Under the pieces are notes generated by a model, which made no database searches, was not told where the DNA came from, and saw only the letters and a program-made list of their open reading frames with translations. This document shows, piece by piece, positions 17,074-26,107 of a stretch of 64,000 nucleotides of DNA; positions within the stretch are counted from its first letter, which is position 1, and every line of letters starts with the position of its first letter. The position numbers and the translations under genes are program-made. Source of the stretch: an uncultured Phycisphaerales bacterium (GTDB lineage Bacteria > Planctomycetota > Phycisphaerae > WQYP01); NCBI GenBank assembly GCA_903845195.1, contig CAIMWO010000024.1, forward strand, positions 1 through 64,000, in the 5' to 3' direction.

Positions 17074-19173
17074 ATGACCTTTACGTTAACCTACATCATC
17101 GCCTATTCGGTTTTCGCCGTCGTGATTGTCATCTTCTGCCTCTGCGCCTGGAAAGACGTTTTCATGCTCTTCCGCCGCCCCACCCGCGGCATGGGCACCG
17201 GTTTTTCCCGCATCTGGGCCGTGGCCCGCACCACCGTCGCCGAGGCCTGGGCCGGCCGCGTGTGGCTTCTGCCGGCGCTGTGGCTGGCGGCAGTCTTGAT
17301 CCTCATGCTCGTCGTCGTTCCCTACGACAAGTCTGAACGCATCCCGCTCTATCTCCGCGTGCTCATCACCGGCCAGGAATGGCTGCTGCTGGTCATGATG
17401 TGGGTGCTCGCCTGCATCAGCTTTCCGCGCGAACGGGAACGGAAAATCCTCGTCACCAACGCCAGCAAACCTCTCTCCCGCCTCGAACTATTTCTCGGAA
17501 AGGTCGTCGGCTTCTCCGTCACCGCCGCGTTGCTGCTGGTCATCATGGGCCTGATGAGCTATGCGATCATCACCTACGCCGATTTCCGCAATCGCCGCGC
17601 GGCGGCTGAGGAATACGTCCTGGCGGAGAGCGACTACCAGCAGGCCCTCGAGAAACGCCGACAGGAGTCCATGGCCAGTTCCGCCCTGAAACTTCAAGGC
17701 GGCACCGCGCAGAAAACCGACATCATCGTCCCCTCCGAAAGCCTCAAGAAACTCTCCGAAGAAGGTTCCCTCTTCGCCTACAACTACATCACTGTCCCCA
17801 AGAAGACCGGCTTCTCCATCGTCGGCATGATGGATTTCGCCAGCAATCCGCCTACCCGCTATCTCAAGGGCGGCAGCCAGGAAAAAGTCATCTATCATTT
17901 CGCCACCAATCTCACCGCCCCACCGGAAGCCATTTTCGGCCCGCCCGGCTCGCGGCCATTCTTCTTCTTCTTCTTCCCCGTGCAACTTGGACCCCACCCG
18001 CCATCCACGGCCCAGGTCAACGTCATCGTTCGGCGTACCAAAGCCCCACTGCACCAGCAGGAAAAATCCCTGACCCTGGATTCCCGGCTCGTTGCGCAGT
18101 GGGAACCGGACCGCCCCGATGAAATTTTCTCCCCCATGGCCAATGGCAAAGTCCTGGAAGATCTCGGCCCCGTCGATATCACCCTCAGCTGCCCCACCCC
18201 CGGCGTCTACCTGAATATCCTCGATGGGAAGCCCTCAGGCCAGCCCAACGTCTGCCTCGTTCCGATTCGCACCTCCGCTAACGCGATCTGGCCCGATCCC
18301 GAACCGCAGATGCTCGGCTTTGAACGCCGCGACCAACAGCAAGTCGCCGGCCCCGATCCGAAAGAAGGCGGAGCCTGGCCCGAAATGGCCGTTTACCGCT
18401 TCAAAGGCCCAGACCTCAACCCCGCAAAACTCCCCCTGGATTCCAAGGGCGATTTCACCGTCGCCATGGCCCTCGACATCGACAAACAGGATAACCGCGA
18501 GCTGGATACCCAGTGCTACGTTCGTGCCTATAACGAATTCAAGCCCAACGAGATCGTCGAACGGAAATTCGACGTCATCGAAAAACGCGTCAACTCCCTC
18601 AAGCTGCCGTCCACCCTGCTCGGTAACGAGACCGATCCCTCAAAGCGCGGCGACGTCGTGATCCTCGTCATGTGCGCCACCCCCGGCCACTGGATCTCCC
18701 TCAACGAACAGGCCATCCGCATTGAACTCCCCCAATCCTCATTTCTGTTGAATTTGTTCAAGAGCGAGGCTGTGATCTTCCTCGAAATCACCCTCCTGGT
18801 CCTAATCGGCGTCACCTGCAGCATCCGCCTCGGTTGGCCGGTCGCCATGCTGATGACGGGGCTCTGTTACATGTTGGGCAATTTCGCAGAGGTCGTCGCG
18901 GATTGGCAAAGTGCCGCCAAAGTGTTTGCCAACCCACAAGGTAATTCAGGTATCCTCAATATGGACAACCTGCAGAAGGGCGCCTTGGATTTCCTCGGCC
19001 TGCTGGTGGCCATCATGCCTGATTTCACCCGTATGGAACCGCTCAAATACCTCGTCGATCTCCGCGATATGCCCTGGAGCTACCTCGGGTATGAGGCCGC
19101 TCTCGTCGCGCTATTCAGTCTACCGTTCATCGCACTGGGATATATGCTGATCCGTAAGCAGGAGTTGGGCTGA
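17074..19173 (+). CDS. ABC-2-type permease with large extracytoplasmic insert
   Basis: A 699-residue membrane protein. The N-terminal part has about four helices (residues 8-28, 64-86, 98-115, 145-168). A ~400-residue soluble, mostly beta-predicted region follows (about 170-560), beginning with a helical segment rich in Glu/Gln, and then three or four C-terminal helices (about 565-690). The fold outline, a pair of helix blocks around a large domain, is that of ABC-2/GldG-like permeases. The stop overlaps the next start by one base (TGATG), indicating coupling. The substrate is unknown. Confidence 0.85.
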   Translation: MTFTLTYIIAYSVFAVVIVIFCLCAWKDVFMLFRRPTRGMGTGFSRIWAVARTTVAEAWAGRVWLLPALWLAAVLILMLVVVPYDKSERIPLYLRVLITGQEWLLLVMMWVLACISFPRERERKILVTNASKPLSRLELFLGKVVGFSVTAALLLVIMGLMSYAIITYADFRNRRAAAEEYVLAESDYQQALEKRRQESMASSALKLQGGTAQKTDIIVPSESLKKLSEEGSLFAYNYITVPKKTGFSIVGMMDFASNPPTRYLKGGSQEKVIYHFATNLTAPPEAIFGPPGSRPFFFFFFPVQLGPHPPSTAQVNVIVRRTKAPLHQQEKSLTLDSRLVAQWEPDRPDEIFSPMANGKVLEDLGPVDITLSCPTPGVYLNILDGKPSGQPNVCLVPIRTSANAIWPDPEPQMLGFERRDQQQVAGPDPKEGGAWPEMAVYRFKGPDLNPAKLPLDSKGDFTVAMALDIDKQDNRELDTQCYVRAYNEFKPNEIVERKFDVIEKRVNSLKLPSTLLGNETDPSKRGDVVILVMCATPGHWISLNEQAIRIELPQSSFLLNLFKSEAVIFLEITLLVLIGVTCSIRLGWPVAMLMTGLCYMLGNFAEVVADWQSAAKVFANPQGNSGILNMDNLQKGALDFLGLLVAIMPDFTRMEPLKYLVDLRDMPWSYLGYEAALVALFSLPFIALGYMLIRKQELG

Positions 19174-20645
19174 TGGCCGCTTCTTCATCGACACAACCAG
19201 CGGCGCGGGCGGGGATTACCCTGGGCCGCAGCCGCGCCCGCCGCGATCAATTGCTCGCCTGTGCCGCGGGTGTCGTGCTCCTCGGCGTCACCATCCTCAT
19301 GCAACAACCCATGCAGGCCATGCGCGCGGGCATCGTTACCGAACCGAAAAAATCGCTCCGCGGGCTGGCCATCCAGTTCCCCCGCCTCACCCTCGGCGGG
19401 TTCCGCGGCCTCATCGCCACCGTCCTCTGGATTCAGGCCGAAAACGACAAGAATGACCACAAGTGGGTCGAACTCGAAACCAAGTACGAGATCATCGGTA
19501 CACTGCAGCCCTACTTCGTTTCCGTCTACATCTACCACTCCTGGAATGAGGCCTACAACCTCTCGGCCCAGTGGCACAGCATCGACAGCAAATACAAATG
19601 GGTCCTCGACGGCCTCGCCTACCTGTACCAGGGCGAGGAATTCAATCCCAATAACCCCGACCTGCTCCTGGAACTCGGCCACCTTTATTTTCTCAAGCTC
19701 GGCGGCAGCTTTGAGCGCGTCTTCTATCGCGCCCACTGGCGCAACGATATCGCCCGGTTACATGAACTCAACGACAAGCTCGCCGGCAAGGCCAAGGAAG
19801 ATCACCGCACCCTGGCACTGGCTCACGTCCGTGATTTCGTCCTCCGCCCGCAGTTCCATTCCAAAGAAATGAGCAACCCATCCGGAAAAGGCGGCGATGG
19901 CTGGGGCATTCAGATCACCGACAAAGAACTCTTCCGCTATCGCGCCGACGGAAAACGCGCCGATGAACCCATGACCTTCCAGTACGGCCTCAGTCCGTAC
20001 TATTTCGCCTACATCGAATACAAACGCTGCCTCGCCGCCGGCAATCCCACCACCACCGGCATCAATGTCATCGATGCGTGGCCTGCCATGTCCCTGCGCC
20101 TCTGGTGCCGTGATGACCTCTGCTACTGTCAGCAGACTGCGGTCGACCTCTTCGCCAACCCCGCTGAATCGCCCAGTCCGGAAGAATTCAATAACAAAAT
20201 CCTGGAAGTCCGCGATTGCTACCGCAACGTACAGATGATTGTCCCGCGGGCACTGGAAGAGTTCGACCAGCACCTGGGGCGCTTCCCCTACAACGAATCC
20301 ATCCATCGCAAGCACATCAACGAGACCATTGCGATGAAATCCATCGGCCAGGCCGAGAGCCAGCTCTTTGAAGCCCTGGTCCGCTGGCAGCTCGACGGCC
20401 GGAAGCTCACCCCCGAAGCCACCCGCAAGTTCGCCGACGCCTTGCCCCTTTTTGAAGAAGCCCTCCGCATGACGACCAAGTGGGTCGACGCCATGTACAT
20501 GCCGCCGGACCCGAATCGGGCCGACTACGAAAAATACATGAACGCCCTGAAGAGCCGCATTACGGGTATCCAGAACATTCTCAAGGCCCAGCCCGGCGAA
20601 GCCCTCGATATGTCGTTCCTCACCCCCGAAGCCGTGGAAAAATAA
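19173..20645 (+). CDS. Membrane-anchored protein, ABC/SPFH operon partner of unknown function
   Basis: A 490-residue protein whose ATG overlaps the permease TGA. A basic N-terminus (RSRARRDQ) precedes one helix (about 28-44) and an acidic/aromatic-rich domain with many Trp and Tyr residues, e.g. FRGLIATVLWIQAENDK, SVYIYHSWNEAYNLSAQW and PDLLLELGHLYFLKLGG. The spacing in the last resembles TPR-like helical pairs, but no clear repeat array was found. Coupling to the permease and order in the operon suggest it acts with the ABC transporter on the outer face of the membrane. Function not recognised. Confidence 0.75.
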   Translation: MAASSSTQPAARAGITLGRSRARRDQLLACAAGVVLLGVTILMQQPMQAMRAGIVTEPKKSLRGLAIQFPRLTLGGFRGLIATVLWIQAENDKNDHKWVELETKYEIIGTLQPYFVSVYIYHSWNEAYNLSAQWHSIDSKYKWVLDGLAYLYQGEEFNPNNPDLLLELGHLYFLKLGGSFERVFYRAHWRNDIARLHELNDKLAGKAKEDHRTLALAHVRDFVLRPQFHSKEMSNPSGKGGDGWGIQITDKELFRYRADGKRADEPMTFQYGLSPYYFAYIEYKRCLAAGNPTTTGINVIDAWPAMSLRLWCRDDLCYCQQTAVDLFANPAESPSPEEFNNKILEVRDCYRNVQMIVPRALEEFDQHLGRFPYNESIHRKHINETIAMKSIGQAESQLFEALVRWQLDGRKLTPEATRKFADALPLFEEALRMTTKWVDAMYMPPDPNRADYEKYMNALKSRITGIQNILKAQPGEALDMSFLTPEAVEK

Positions 20646-20739
20646 TCGAATCGCCTGGATCTCGCTACGCCGATCCAACTTGTGACGTGTGATGAATCAA
20701 GAGCAAAATAATTTGACCCGCTAAATCAGGCATTGCTTC

Positions 20740-21948
20740 ATGTCCCATCTCCGCATTCTCCATGTCATCAGCAGCATGTCGCCCGAAGCCGGCGGACCAC
20801 CTGCCGTTTGCGCCGGCATGACCGGCGATCTTGCTGCCCGTGGCCATCAACTCACAATCGCCACTGTCGACGATCAGGGTGGCCGTCTCATTCCCGTTCG
20901 CAGCGGCGTTCAGATCCAGCTCTTCCCGCTCCAAGGCTCTGCCCGTTTCAGCAAATCCCCCGCCCTCGACTCCTGGCTCCGCACCAATGTCTCCAAGTTT
21001 GACATCGTCCATCTGCACTCGATCTGGCAATTCCCCACGTTCGCGGCCGCCCGGGCGTGCTGGCGCGCCCGCAAACCCTACGTATCCGTCCTCCACGGCA
21101 TGCTCGATGTCTACTCGCTCAAGAACCGCTCCTACCGCGCCAAACAACTCTACTGGCATTGGCGTGAAAAATCCGTTCAGTCCCGATCCGCTGGCGTGCA
21201 ATTTCTCAATGCCGCCGAAATCCGCCGCGCTGTCTCCTGGGTCCGCCCGTTGCACAAATTCATTCTCCCCAACGGACTGCTCCTGTCCGAACTCAACAAT
21301 CTCCCCTCCCGCGGCCTCTTCCGCGGCGCCCACCCGGAATTTCAGAACCGTCCCATCATTCTGTTTCTCTCCCGCCTGCATCCCAAGAAGGGCCTGGATC
21401 GATTTATCCCCGCATGGCCCGAAGTGGTTCGCCAAGTCCCAGATGCCCTGCTCGTCATCGCCGGCGCCGGAGATGACGAATACACCCGGCAGATCGATTC
21501 CCTCATCGCCCAGCACAACGTCCAATCCAGCGTCATCCGCGTCGGCCAGCTTGATTCCACGCACAAGTGGCAGGCCCTCGTCGATGCTGACCTCTTCGTC
21601 CTCCCCTCCCACCAGGAAGGCTTTTCCATGGCCATCACCGAGGCCCTCGGCGCCGGCTGCACCCCCGTCGTCACCGAAGACTGCAACTACGATGAACTCG
21701 CCCAGTCTGATTCCGGCATCATCATCCCCGGCGGCGATATGCGTGCCTTCGCACAATCCATTGTCGATCTCCTCGGCGATGCTCCCCGCAGTCAGCGTCT
21801 CGCCGCTAACGGCCGCAAGCTCGTCGCAGAAAATTACACCTGGGAGAAAATCGGCGAAAATCTCGAACAGATCTACCGCTTCATTCTCGCTGGCAATCGG
21901 CTCCCCGCCGACGGCTCGCCCATCTGGCGCGATCCCACCCCCGCTTGA
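20740..21948 (+). CDS. Glycosyltransferase, GT4 family
   Basis: A 402-residue cytosolic or membrane-associated glycosyltransferase with the GT-B fold. The N-terminal domain begins RILHVISSMSPEAGGPP (the acceptor-side loop). The C-terminal domain shows LSRLHPKKGLDRFIPAW, VIAGAGDDEY, and the nucleotide-sugar motif LPSHQEGFSMAITEALGAG (E-x7-E), which is characteristic of GT4. It would add a sugar from an NDP-sugar to a polysaccharide or lipid acceptor; the sugar and acceptor are not predictable. It starts 94 bases after the SPFH/ABC run and converges on the flippase-like gene. Confidence 0.9.
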   Translation: MSHLRILHVISSMSPEAGGPPAVCAGMTGDLAARGHQLTIATVDDQGGRLIPVRSGVQIQLFPLQGSARFSKSPALDSWLRTNVSKFDIVHLHSIWQFPTFAAARACWRARKPYVSVLHGMLDVYSLKNRSYRAKQLYWHWREKSVQSRSAGVQFLNAAEIRRAVSWVRPLHKFILPNGLLLSELNNLPSRGLFRGAHPEFQNRPIILFLSRLHPKKGLDRFIPAWPEVVRQVPDALLVIAGAGDDEYTRQIDSLIAQHNVQSSVIRVGQLDSTHKWQALVDADLFVLPSHQEGFSMAITEALGAGCTPVVTEDCNYDELAQSDSGIIIPGGDMRAFAQSIVDLLGDAPRSQRLAANGRKLVAENYTWEKIGENLEQIYRFILAGNRLPADGSPIWRDPTPA

Positions 21949-21954
21949 TCCCCT

Positions 21955-22878
21955 TCACTCGCCCGTACCTTTGCCGCGCCCCACACTCGTCATCACCGCA
22001 CCTATCATTCCCAGCACCACCTCCACAATCACCTGCGCCAAGCGCTGCACTCCCACCGCCGCCAGCGCCGCCGCCGACCCTATCGGCTTGATCAGAAACA
22101 GCGTCTTCAAAAAGTCATTCGATCCCACACCGCCCGGCAGCAGACTCGCCATCCCCCCCGTCACGCCCAGCGCATAAGCCCCAGGCAACCGCAGGATATG
22201 CCCCACCTCGATCATCGTCACTGCCCGCGTCGCGCACCACAGACTCACCCCGCCGAACACCCATACCGGCAAGAACATTACCACCGCCGCCACCAGCTCA
22301 CGCTTCCGCAGCCGCTTCTCCTGCGGAACCTCCGGGCGCTTCATCTTCCGCAGCGCCTTGTTCACCAGCCAGTAAAACACCCGCGGATGAAAAATCGACA
22401 GCATCGCCAGCAGCCCAATCCCCACCACTGCCGCAATCCACGGCTGATCCTTCACAAACACCAGCAGCGTCACCACCGCCACGAGGCCCCCGCTCACCAT
22501 GTACATCGCATTTTCCACCAGCGTCGCCACCACGCACACCTGCGGATCCATCCCCACCCGCTGGGCACGCTCAATCCGCATCAGCAGCAGCATCACCTTT
22601 CCCGGCACATACTTGCCCATCTGGCTGAAACAATACGCCCCCAGCAGCCGCGCCGTCGGATTTCGATCCCCCATCCGCCACGCCAGCCACCGCCATACCA
22701 GCGCACTGGTCACCATCGTCCCGGCAAACGTCAGCACCGCCAGCGCCCCAAATCCCCAATCCACGTGCAAATGCTTCTGCTGAACATCATCCCACCCCTG
22801 ATACAGCTTCCACCCCACAAATCCCAGGATGGCCAGCATCGCCACCAGTTTCAGAACAAACATCAGCTTCTTATTCAT
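21955..22878 (-). CDS. Flippase-like membrane protein (lysylphosphatidylglycerol synthase TM-domain family)
   Basis: A 307-residue polytopic protein with about eight hydrophobic helices, beginning KLMFVLKLVAMLAILGFVGWKLY. The family (UPF0104, the membrane domain of MprF) is indicated by RLLGAYCFSQMGKYVPGK and by SLLPGGVGSNDFLKTLFL near the C-terminus. The latter usually reads PGGLGVRE; here the VRE is replaced by SND. Members are thought to flip lipids or lipid-linked sugars. Its start overlaps the glycosyltransferase stop upstream (ATGA at 22875-22878), so the two are coupled, which fits joint work on a lipid-linked glycan. Confidence 0.85.
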   Translation of the reverse strand: MNKKLMFVLKLVAMLAILGFVGWKLYQGWDDVQQKHLHVDWGFGALAVLTFAGTMVTSALVWRWLAWRMGDRNPTARLLGAYCFSQMGKYVPGKVMLLLMRIERAQRVGMDPQVCVVATLVENAMYMVSGGLVAVVTLLVFVKDQPWIAAVVGIGLLAMLSIFHPRVFYWLVNKALRKMKRPEVPQEKRLRKRELVAAVVMFLPVWVFGGVSLWCATRAVTMIEVGHILRLPGAYALGVTGGMASLLPGGVGSNDFLKTLFLIKPIGSAAALAAVGVQRLAQVIVEVVLGMIGAVMTSVGRGKGTGE

Positions 22879-24074
22879 CCCGCACCCTTCGCCGCGCGCC
22901 CCGCAAGCAATCGCCGTACTTCGCGATCCACCACCTTGATGGGCGAAAACTCCTCAAACCATCGCTCAAACTTCTGCCGCGCCGCGACCCGCAACTGTCG
23001 CGCCCGCTCTGCGTCCCCCAGCACCGCCAGCAATTTCGCCCGCAAATCTTCTGCATCGCCTGACCGGAAGATCTCTCCATTCACCCCCGCATCCACCAAG
23101 TCGTACGCCGCTCCGCACACATCGCTGGCAATCACCGGCGTCCCTGCCGCCATCGCCTCATGCACCACGATCCCGTGCGGCTCATAGACCGATGGCAACA
23201 CAAACACATCCGCATGCGCCATCAACGCCAGATTATCCGTCGGCTGCTGAAATCCAATAAACCGAACCGCCTTCCCCTCCGCAGTCCCCGCCAGCGCCTT
23301 CAACTCCCCTTCTAGAGGTCCCACCCCCGCGATCAGATAACAATACCCCTTCTCCGCCAGCCCCGACCGCAGAAACGCCTTGATCATCAGATCCAATCCC
23401 TTCGCCGGCACCAATCGCGCCGACGAAAGTATCACCCGTTCCTGGGCCTGCAAACCCACGCGCCCCAGCACCGCCCCCCGCTCCGTCTGCCGCGCCGCAT
23501 CGACGCGTCCGTAGTCCGCGTAATACGGGCAGACCACAATCTTCTCTTCCGGCGCCCCATAAAACTTCCAGTACTCCACCCCCAGCCGATTTGCCGTCAG
23601 CATCAAGTCGACATCGCGCACGATCCCGTGCAGCATGCGCTTCTTGACCGTCCGCTTCACCCGATCCTTCAGCGATGTCCCCATCTGGCTCCGCATGTTC
23701 GAATCGCTGAACATCGCCACCGGAATTCCCCGTCGCCGGCAATCGTGGATTACCTCCCGATGCGTCCGATATCCATACCCCGCCACGATCGCCACATCAA
23801 ACTCCAGCGGATACAAGTCCGCCCGCCAGTCCGCATGATATTTCCCAAAATACGTCGGCGATTTCCCTTCCATCCCCCCCCCTCCCCCCCGCGGCCGCAG
23901 AAAAACGGTCTTGGCCACCACCGGCACCGGCACTTCCTTGTACCAACCCGCACCCTTGCCGCTGAACGCCGCCACGTACTCCACATCCCCGTGCCGCGCC
24001 AGGTCATCCATCATGCAATTGAAGTAATGTTCCGGCTGCGTGTGTAGCCACAGTACCCGGGCTGGTCTGCTCAT
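22875..24074 (-). CDS. Glycosyltransferase, GT4 family
   Basis: A 399-residue GT-B glycosyltransferase. The N-terminal part starts RVLWLHTQPEHYFNCMMDDL. The C-terminal part has SSARLVPAKGLDLMIKAF, YLIAGVGPLEGELKAL and LPSVYEPHGIVVHEAMAAG with the paired Glu of GT4. A Gly-rich loop (PRGGGGGMEG) interrupts the N-terminal domain and may be an insertion. It is first in a two-gene unit with the overlapping flippase-like gene. The substrate cannot be deduced. Confidence 0.9.
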   Translation of the reverse strand: MSRPARVLWLHTQPEHYFNCMMDDLARHGDVEYVAAFSGKGAGWYKEVPVPVVAKTVFLRPRGGGGGMEGKSPTYFGKYHADWRADLYPLEFDVAIVAGYGYRTHREVIHDCRRRGIPVAMFSDSNMRSQMGTSLKDRVKRTVKKRMLHGIVRDVDLMLTANRLGVEYWKFYGAPEEKIVVCPYYADYGRVDAARQTERGAVLGRVGLQAQERVILSSARLVPAKGLDLMIKAFLRSGLAEKGYCYLIAGVGPLEGELKALAGTAEGKAVRFIGFQQPTDNLALMAHADVFVLPSVYEPHGIVVHEAMAAGTPVIASDVCGAAYDLVDAGVNGEIFRSGDAEDLRAKLLAVLGDAERARQLRVAARQKFERWFEEFSPIKVVDREVRRLLAGRAAKGAG

Positions 24075-24270
24075 CGTCTTTACCTATCGCTCCTGCCCAT
24101 TACCCCGTTACTTTGTGACTTTCTGGGAGTCGTGCTACCATAACGACGGGCGAAAGAATCGTCCACCGCATCCGCGGCCAGACCCTTGCGATTATTTGAT
24201 CCGTTCGGGAAAATCCCCATAGATCGAAATAGCCTTCGCAAACTGCTGCGATGCACCGACACAAGGTCGT

Positions 24271-24305
24271 CATCTTGTTGCTTGCTTCTTGATACTCGCT
24301 TCTCA
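24271..24305 (+). repeat. Dispersed CTTGCTTCTTG-type repeat, copy 2
   Basis: CTTGCTTCTTGATACTCGCT followed by TCTC lies upstream of ilvE and differs from copy 3 (upstream of aspS) by about two bases over 24. Both copies precede a gene by 15-60 bases on the plus strand. Confidence 0.45.
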
Positions 24306-24333
24306 CTTGGCCCTTACGACGGAACTGCCTTCC

Positions 24334-25194
24334 ATGGAACTCAAAGTTTGGATCGACGGCCACCTCGTCCCCCAAAACGACGCCAAAATCAGTGTCTATG
24401 ATCACGGTCTGCTCTACGGCGACGGCGTCTTCGAAGGCATCCGCCAATACAACGGCCGCATCTTCGAGAAAGAAGCACACCTGAAACGCTTCTGGAACTC
24501 CGCCCAGGCCATTCGCCTTCCCATGCCCTACACCGCCGACCAGCTCGGCAAGGCGCTGGATGAAACCTGCAAAGCCAATGGCTTTGAGGATTGCTACATC
24601 CGCATGGTGGTCACGCGCGGCATCGGCACCCTCGGCATCTCGCCCGCCAACTGCAAACGGGCCTCCGTCTTCATCATCGCTGACAAGATCCAGATGTACG
24701 ACAAGGAACTCTACACCCGCGGTATGGCGATCATCACCGCCAGCACCATCCGCAGCCATCCCAACTCGCTCTCCCCCAGGATCAAGAGCCTCAATTACCT
24801 CAATAACATCCTCGCCAAGTGGGAGGCCCTCGACGCCGGCGTCCCCGAAGCCGTCATGCTCAACCATCTCGGCTACGTCTGCGAATGCACTGGCGACAAC
24901 ATCTTCATCGTCAAGGATGGCGAGTTGCTCACCCCCTCCGAAGAGAGCGGCATCCTCGTCGGCATCACCCGCCAGGTCGTGATCGATCTGGCCCAGGCCG
25001 CCGGCATCCCCCTGCGCCAGGGCAACCTCACGCGCTACGACCTCTACACCGCCGACGAATGCTTCCTCACCGGCACCGGCGCGGAAGTCGTCCCCGTCAC
25101 CAAGATCGATAATCGCGAAATCAATAACGGCGTCGTCGGCCCCATCACCAAGAAGATCATGGAAGCCTTCCACCAGAAAGTCCGCGCCGGCTGA
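24334..25194 (+). CDS. ilvE: Branched-chain amino acid aminotransferase
   Basis: A PLP-dependent class IV aminotransferase that transfers amino groups between glutamate and the 2-oxo acids of Leu, Ile and Val. The 286-residue length matches the short bacterial/archaeal IlvE type. The start is the ATG at 24334 (MELKVWIDG); the 15 codons of open frame before it are not family-like. Seen: VYDHGLLYGDGVFEGIRQYN, the Schiff-base lysine in RIKSLNYLNN (Lys about 151), NHLGYVCECTGDNIF and the phosphate-binding LTGTGAEVVPV. It stands alone, converging on the sdh operon. D-amino-acid or aminodeoxychorismate lyase paralogs share the fold; IlvE is favoured by the GVFEGIR and KSLNYLNN motifs. Confidence 0.9.
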   Translation: MELKVWIDGHLVPQNDAKISVYDHGLLYGDGVFEGIRQYNGRIFEKEAHLKRFWNSAQAIRLPMPYTADQLGKALDETCKANGFEDCYIRMVVTRGIGTLGISPANCKRASVFIIADKIQMYDKELYTRGMAIITASTIRSHPNSLSPRIKSLNYLNNILAKWEALDAGVPEAVMLNHLGYVCECTGDNIFIVKDGELLTPSEESGILVGITRQVVIDLAQAAGIPLRQGNLTRYDLYTADECFLTGTGAEVVPVTKIDNREINNGVVGPITKKIMEAFHQKVRAG

Positions 25195-25315
25195 TTCGCA
25201 AGCATTCCCCGCCCCTTGTGCTACGCTACAGAATTCTCAGAATTCACTCTGCAGCGCTTCCCCGCTCGCGCCCCCCCACTGACGACGCACTACAGGCCAC
25301 TGAGCCCCTCCCCCC

Positions 25316-26101
25316 CTACTTCACCAAGAACTCTTTCACTGCGTAAACCGTCGCCTTCCGCCCGATCCAGCCGATCGACTCCGTCAGCGGAATCTCCTTC
25401 GGGCAGACCTTCACGCAATTCTGCGCATTGCCGCAGTCGGTGATGCCCCCGTCACCCATCATCACTTCCATGCGTTCGTCCGCATCCACTTTCCCCGTCG
25501 GATGCATATTGAAATACCGCACCTGCGAGAAAATTTGCGCCCCCACAAATGCGTTCTCTAGCGTGAACTGCGGGCACGCCTCCAGGCAGCATCCGCAGGT
25601 CATGCACCGCGACAGCGCGTACAGTGAGTCCTGCTTTCTCGGCTCAATCTTCGGCCCCGCACCCAGGTTGTAATACCCGTCCACCGGAATCCAACCCTTG
25701 ATCCGCTTGAGATTCTCAAACATCCGCGTGCGGTCCACAATCAAATCCCGCACCACCGGAAACTTGCTCATCGGCTCAATCGTAATCGTCGCCTCCGCCC
25801 CCTTCTCGCCGCGCATCTGGTCGATCAGGGCCGAGCACGCCTGCCGCGCCACCCCGTTGATCAGCATCGTGCACGATCCGCACACTTCCTCCAGACACGC
25901 CACGTCATAGTTGATCGGCGCCGTCTTCTCCCCTTCCGCCGTCTGCGGATACGCCGAGATGTACTGCAGCACGCTGGTCACGTTCATGTTCGGCCGGTAC
26001 GGCACCGAAAACGTCTGCCAGTACGGCATGGAATCCGGCTTGTCCTGCCGCTTGATATTGAACACGATCGGCGGTTGATTCTGAGTCTGTGGCACAGTCA
26101 T
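25316..26101 (-). CDS. sdhB: Succinate dehydrogenase/fumarate reductase iron-sulfur subunit
   Basis: A 261-residue subunit that relays electrons from SdhA to the membrane quinone site. The [2Fe-2S] ligands lie in CLEEVCGSCTMLINGVARQAC, the [4Fe-4S] ligands in CMTCGCCLEACP and the [3Fe-4S] ligands in CGNAQNCVKVCPKEIP. It is the last gene of the minus-strand sdhC-sdhA-orf-sdhB run and starts six bases after the small membrane-protein gene. The direction of the reaction in the cell cannot be told from sequence. Confidence 0.95.
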   Translation of the reverse strand: MTVPQTQNQPPIVFNIKRQDKPDSMPYWQTFSVPYRPNMNVTSVLQYISAYPQTAEGEKTAPINYDVACLEEVCGSCTMLINGVARQACSALIDQMRGEKGAEATITIEPMSKFPVVRDLIVDRTRMFENLKRIKGWIPVDGYYNLGAGPKIEPRKQDSLYALSRCMTCGCCLEACPQFTLENAFVGAQIFSQVRYFNMHPTGKVDADERMEVMMGDGGITDCGNAQNCVKVCPKEIPLTESIGWIGRKATVYAVKEFLVK

Positions 26102-26107
26102 ATTTCT

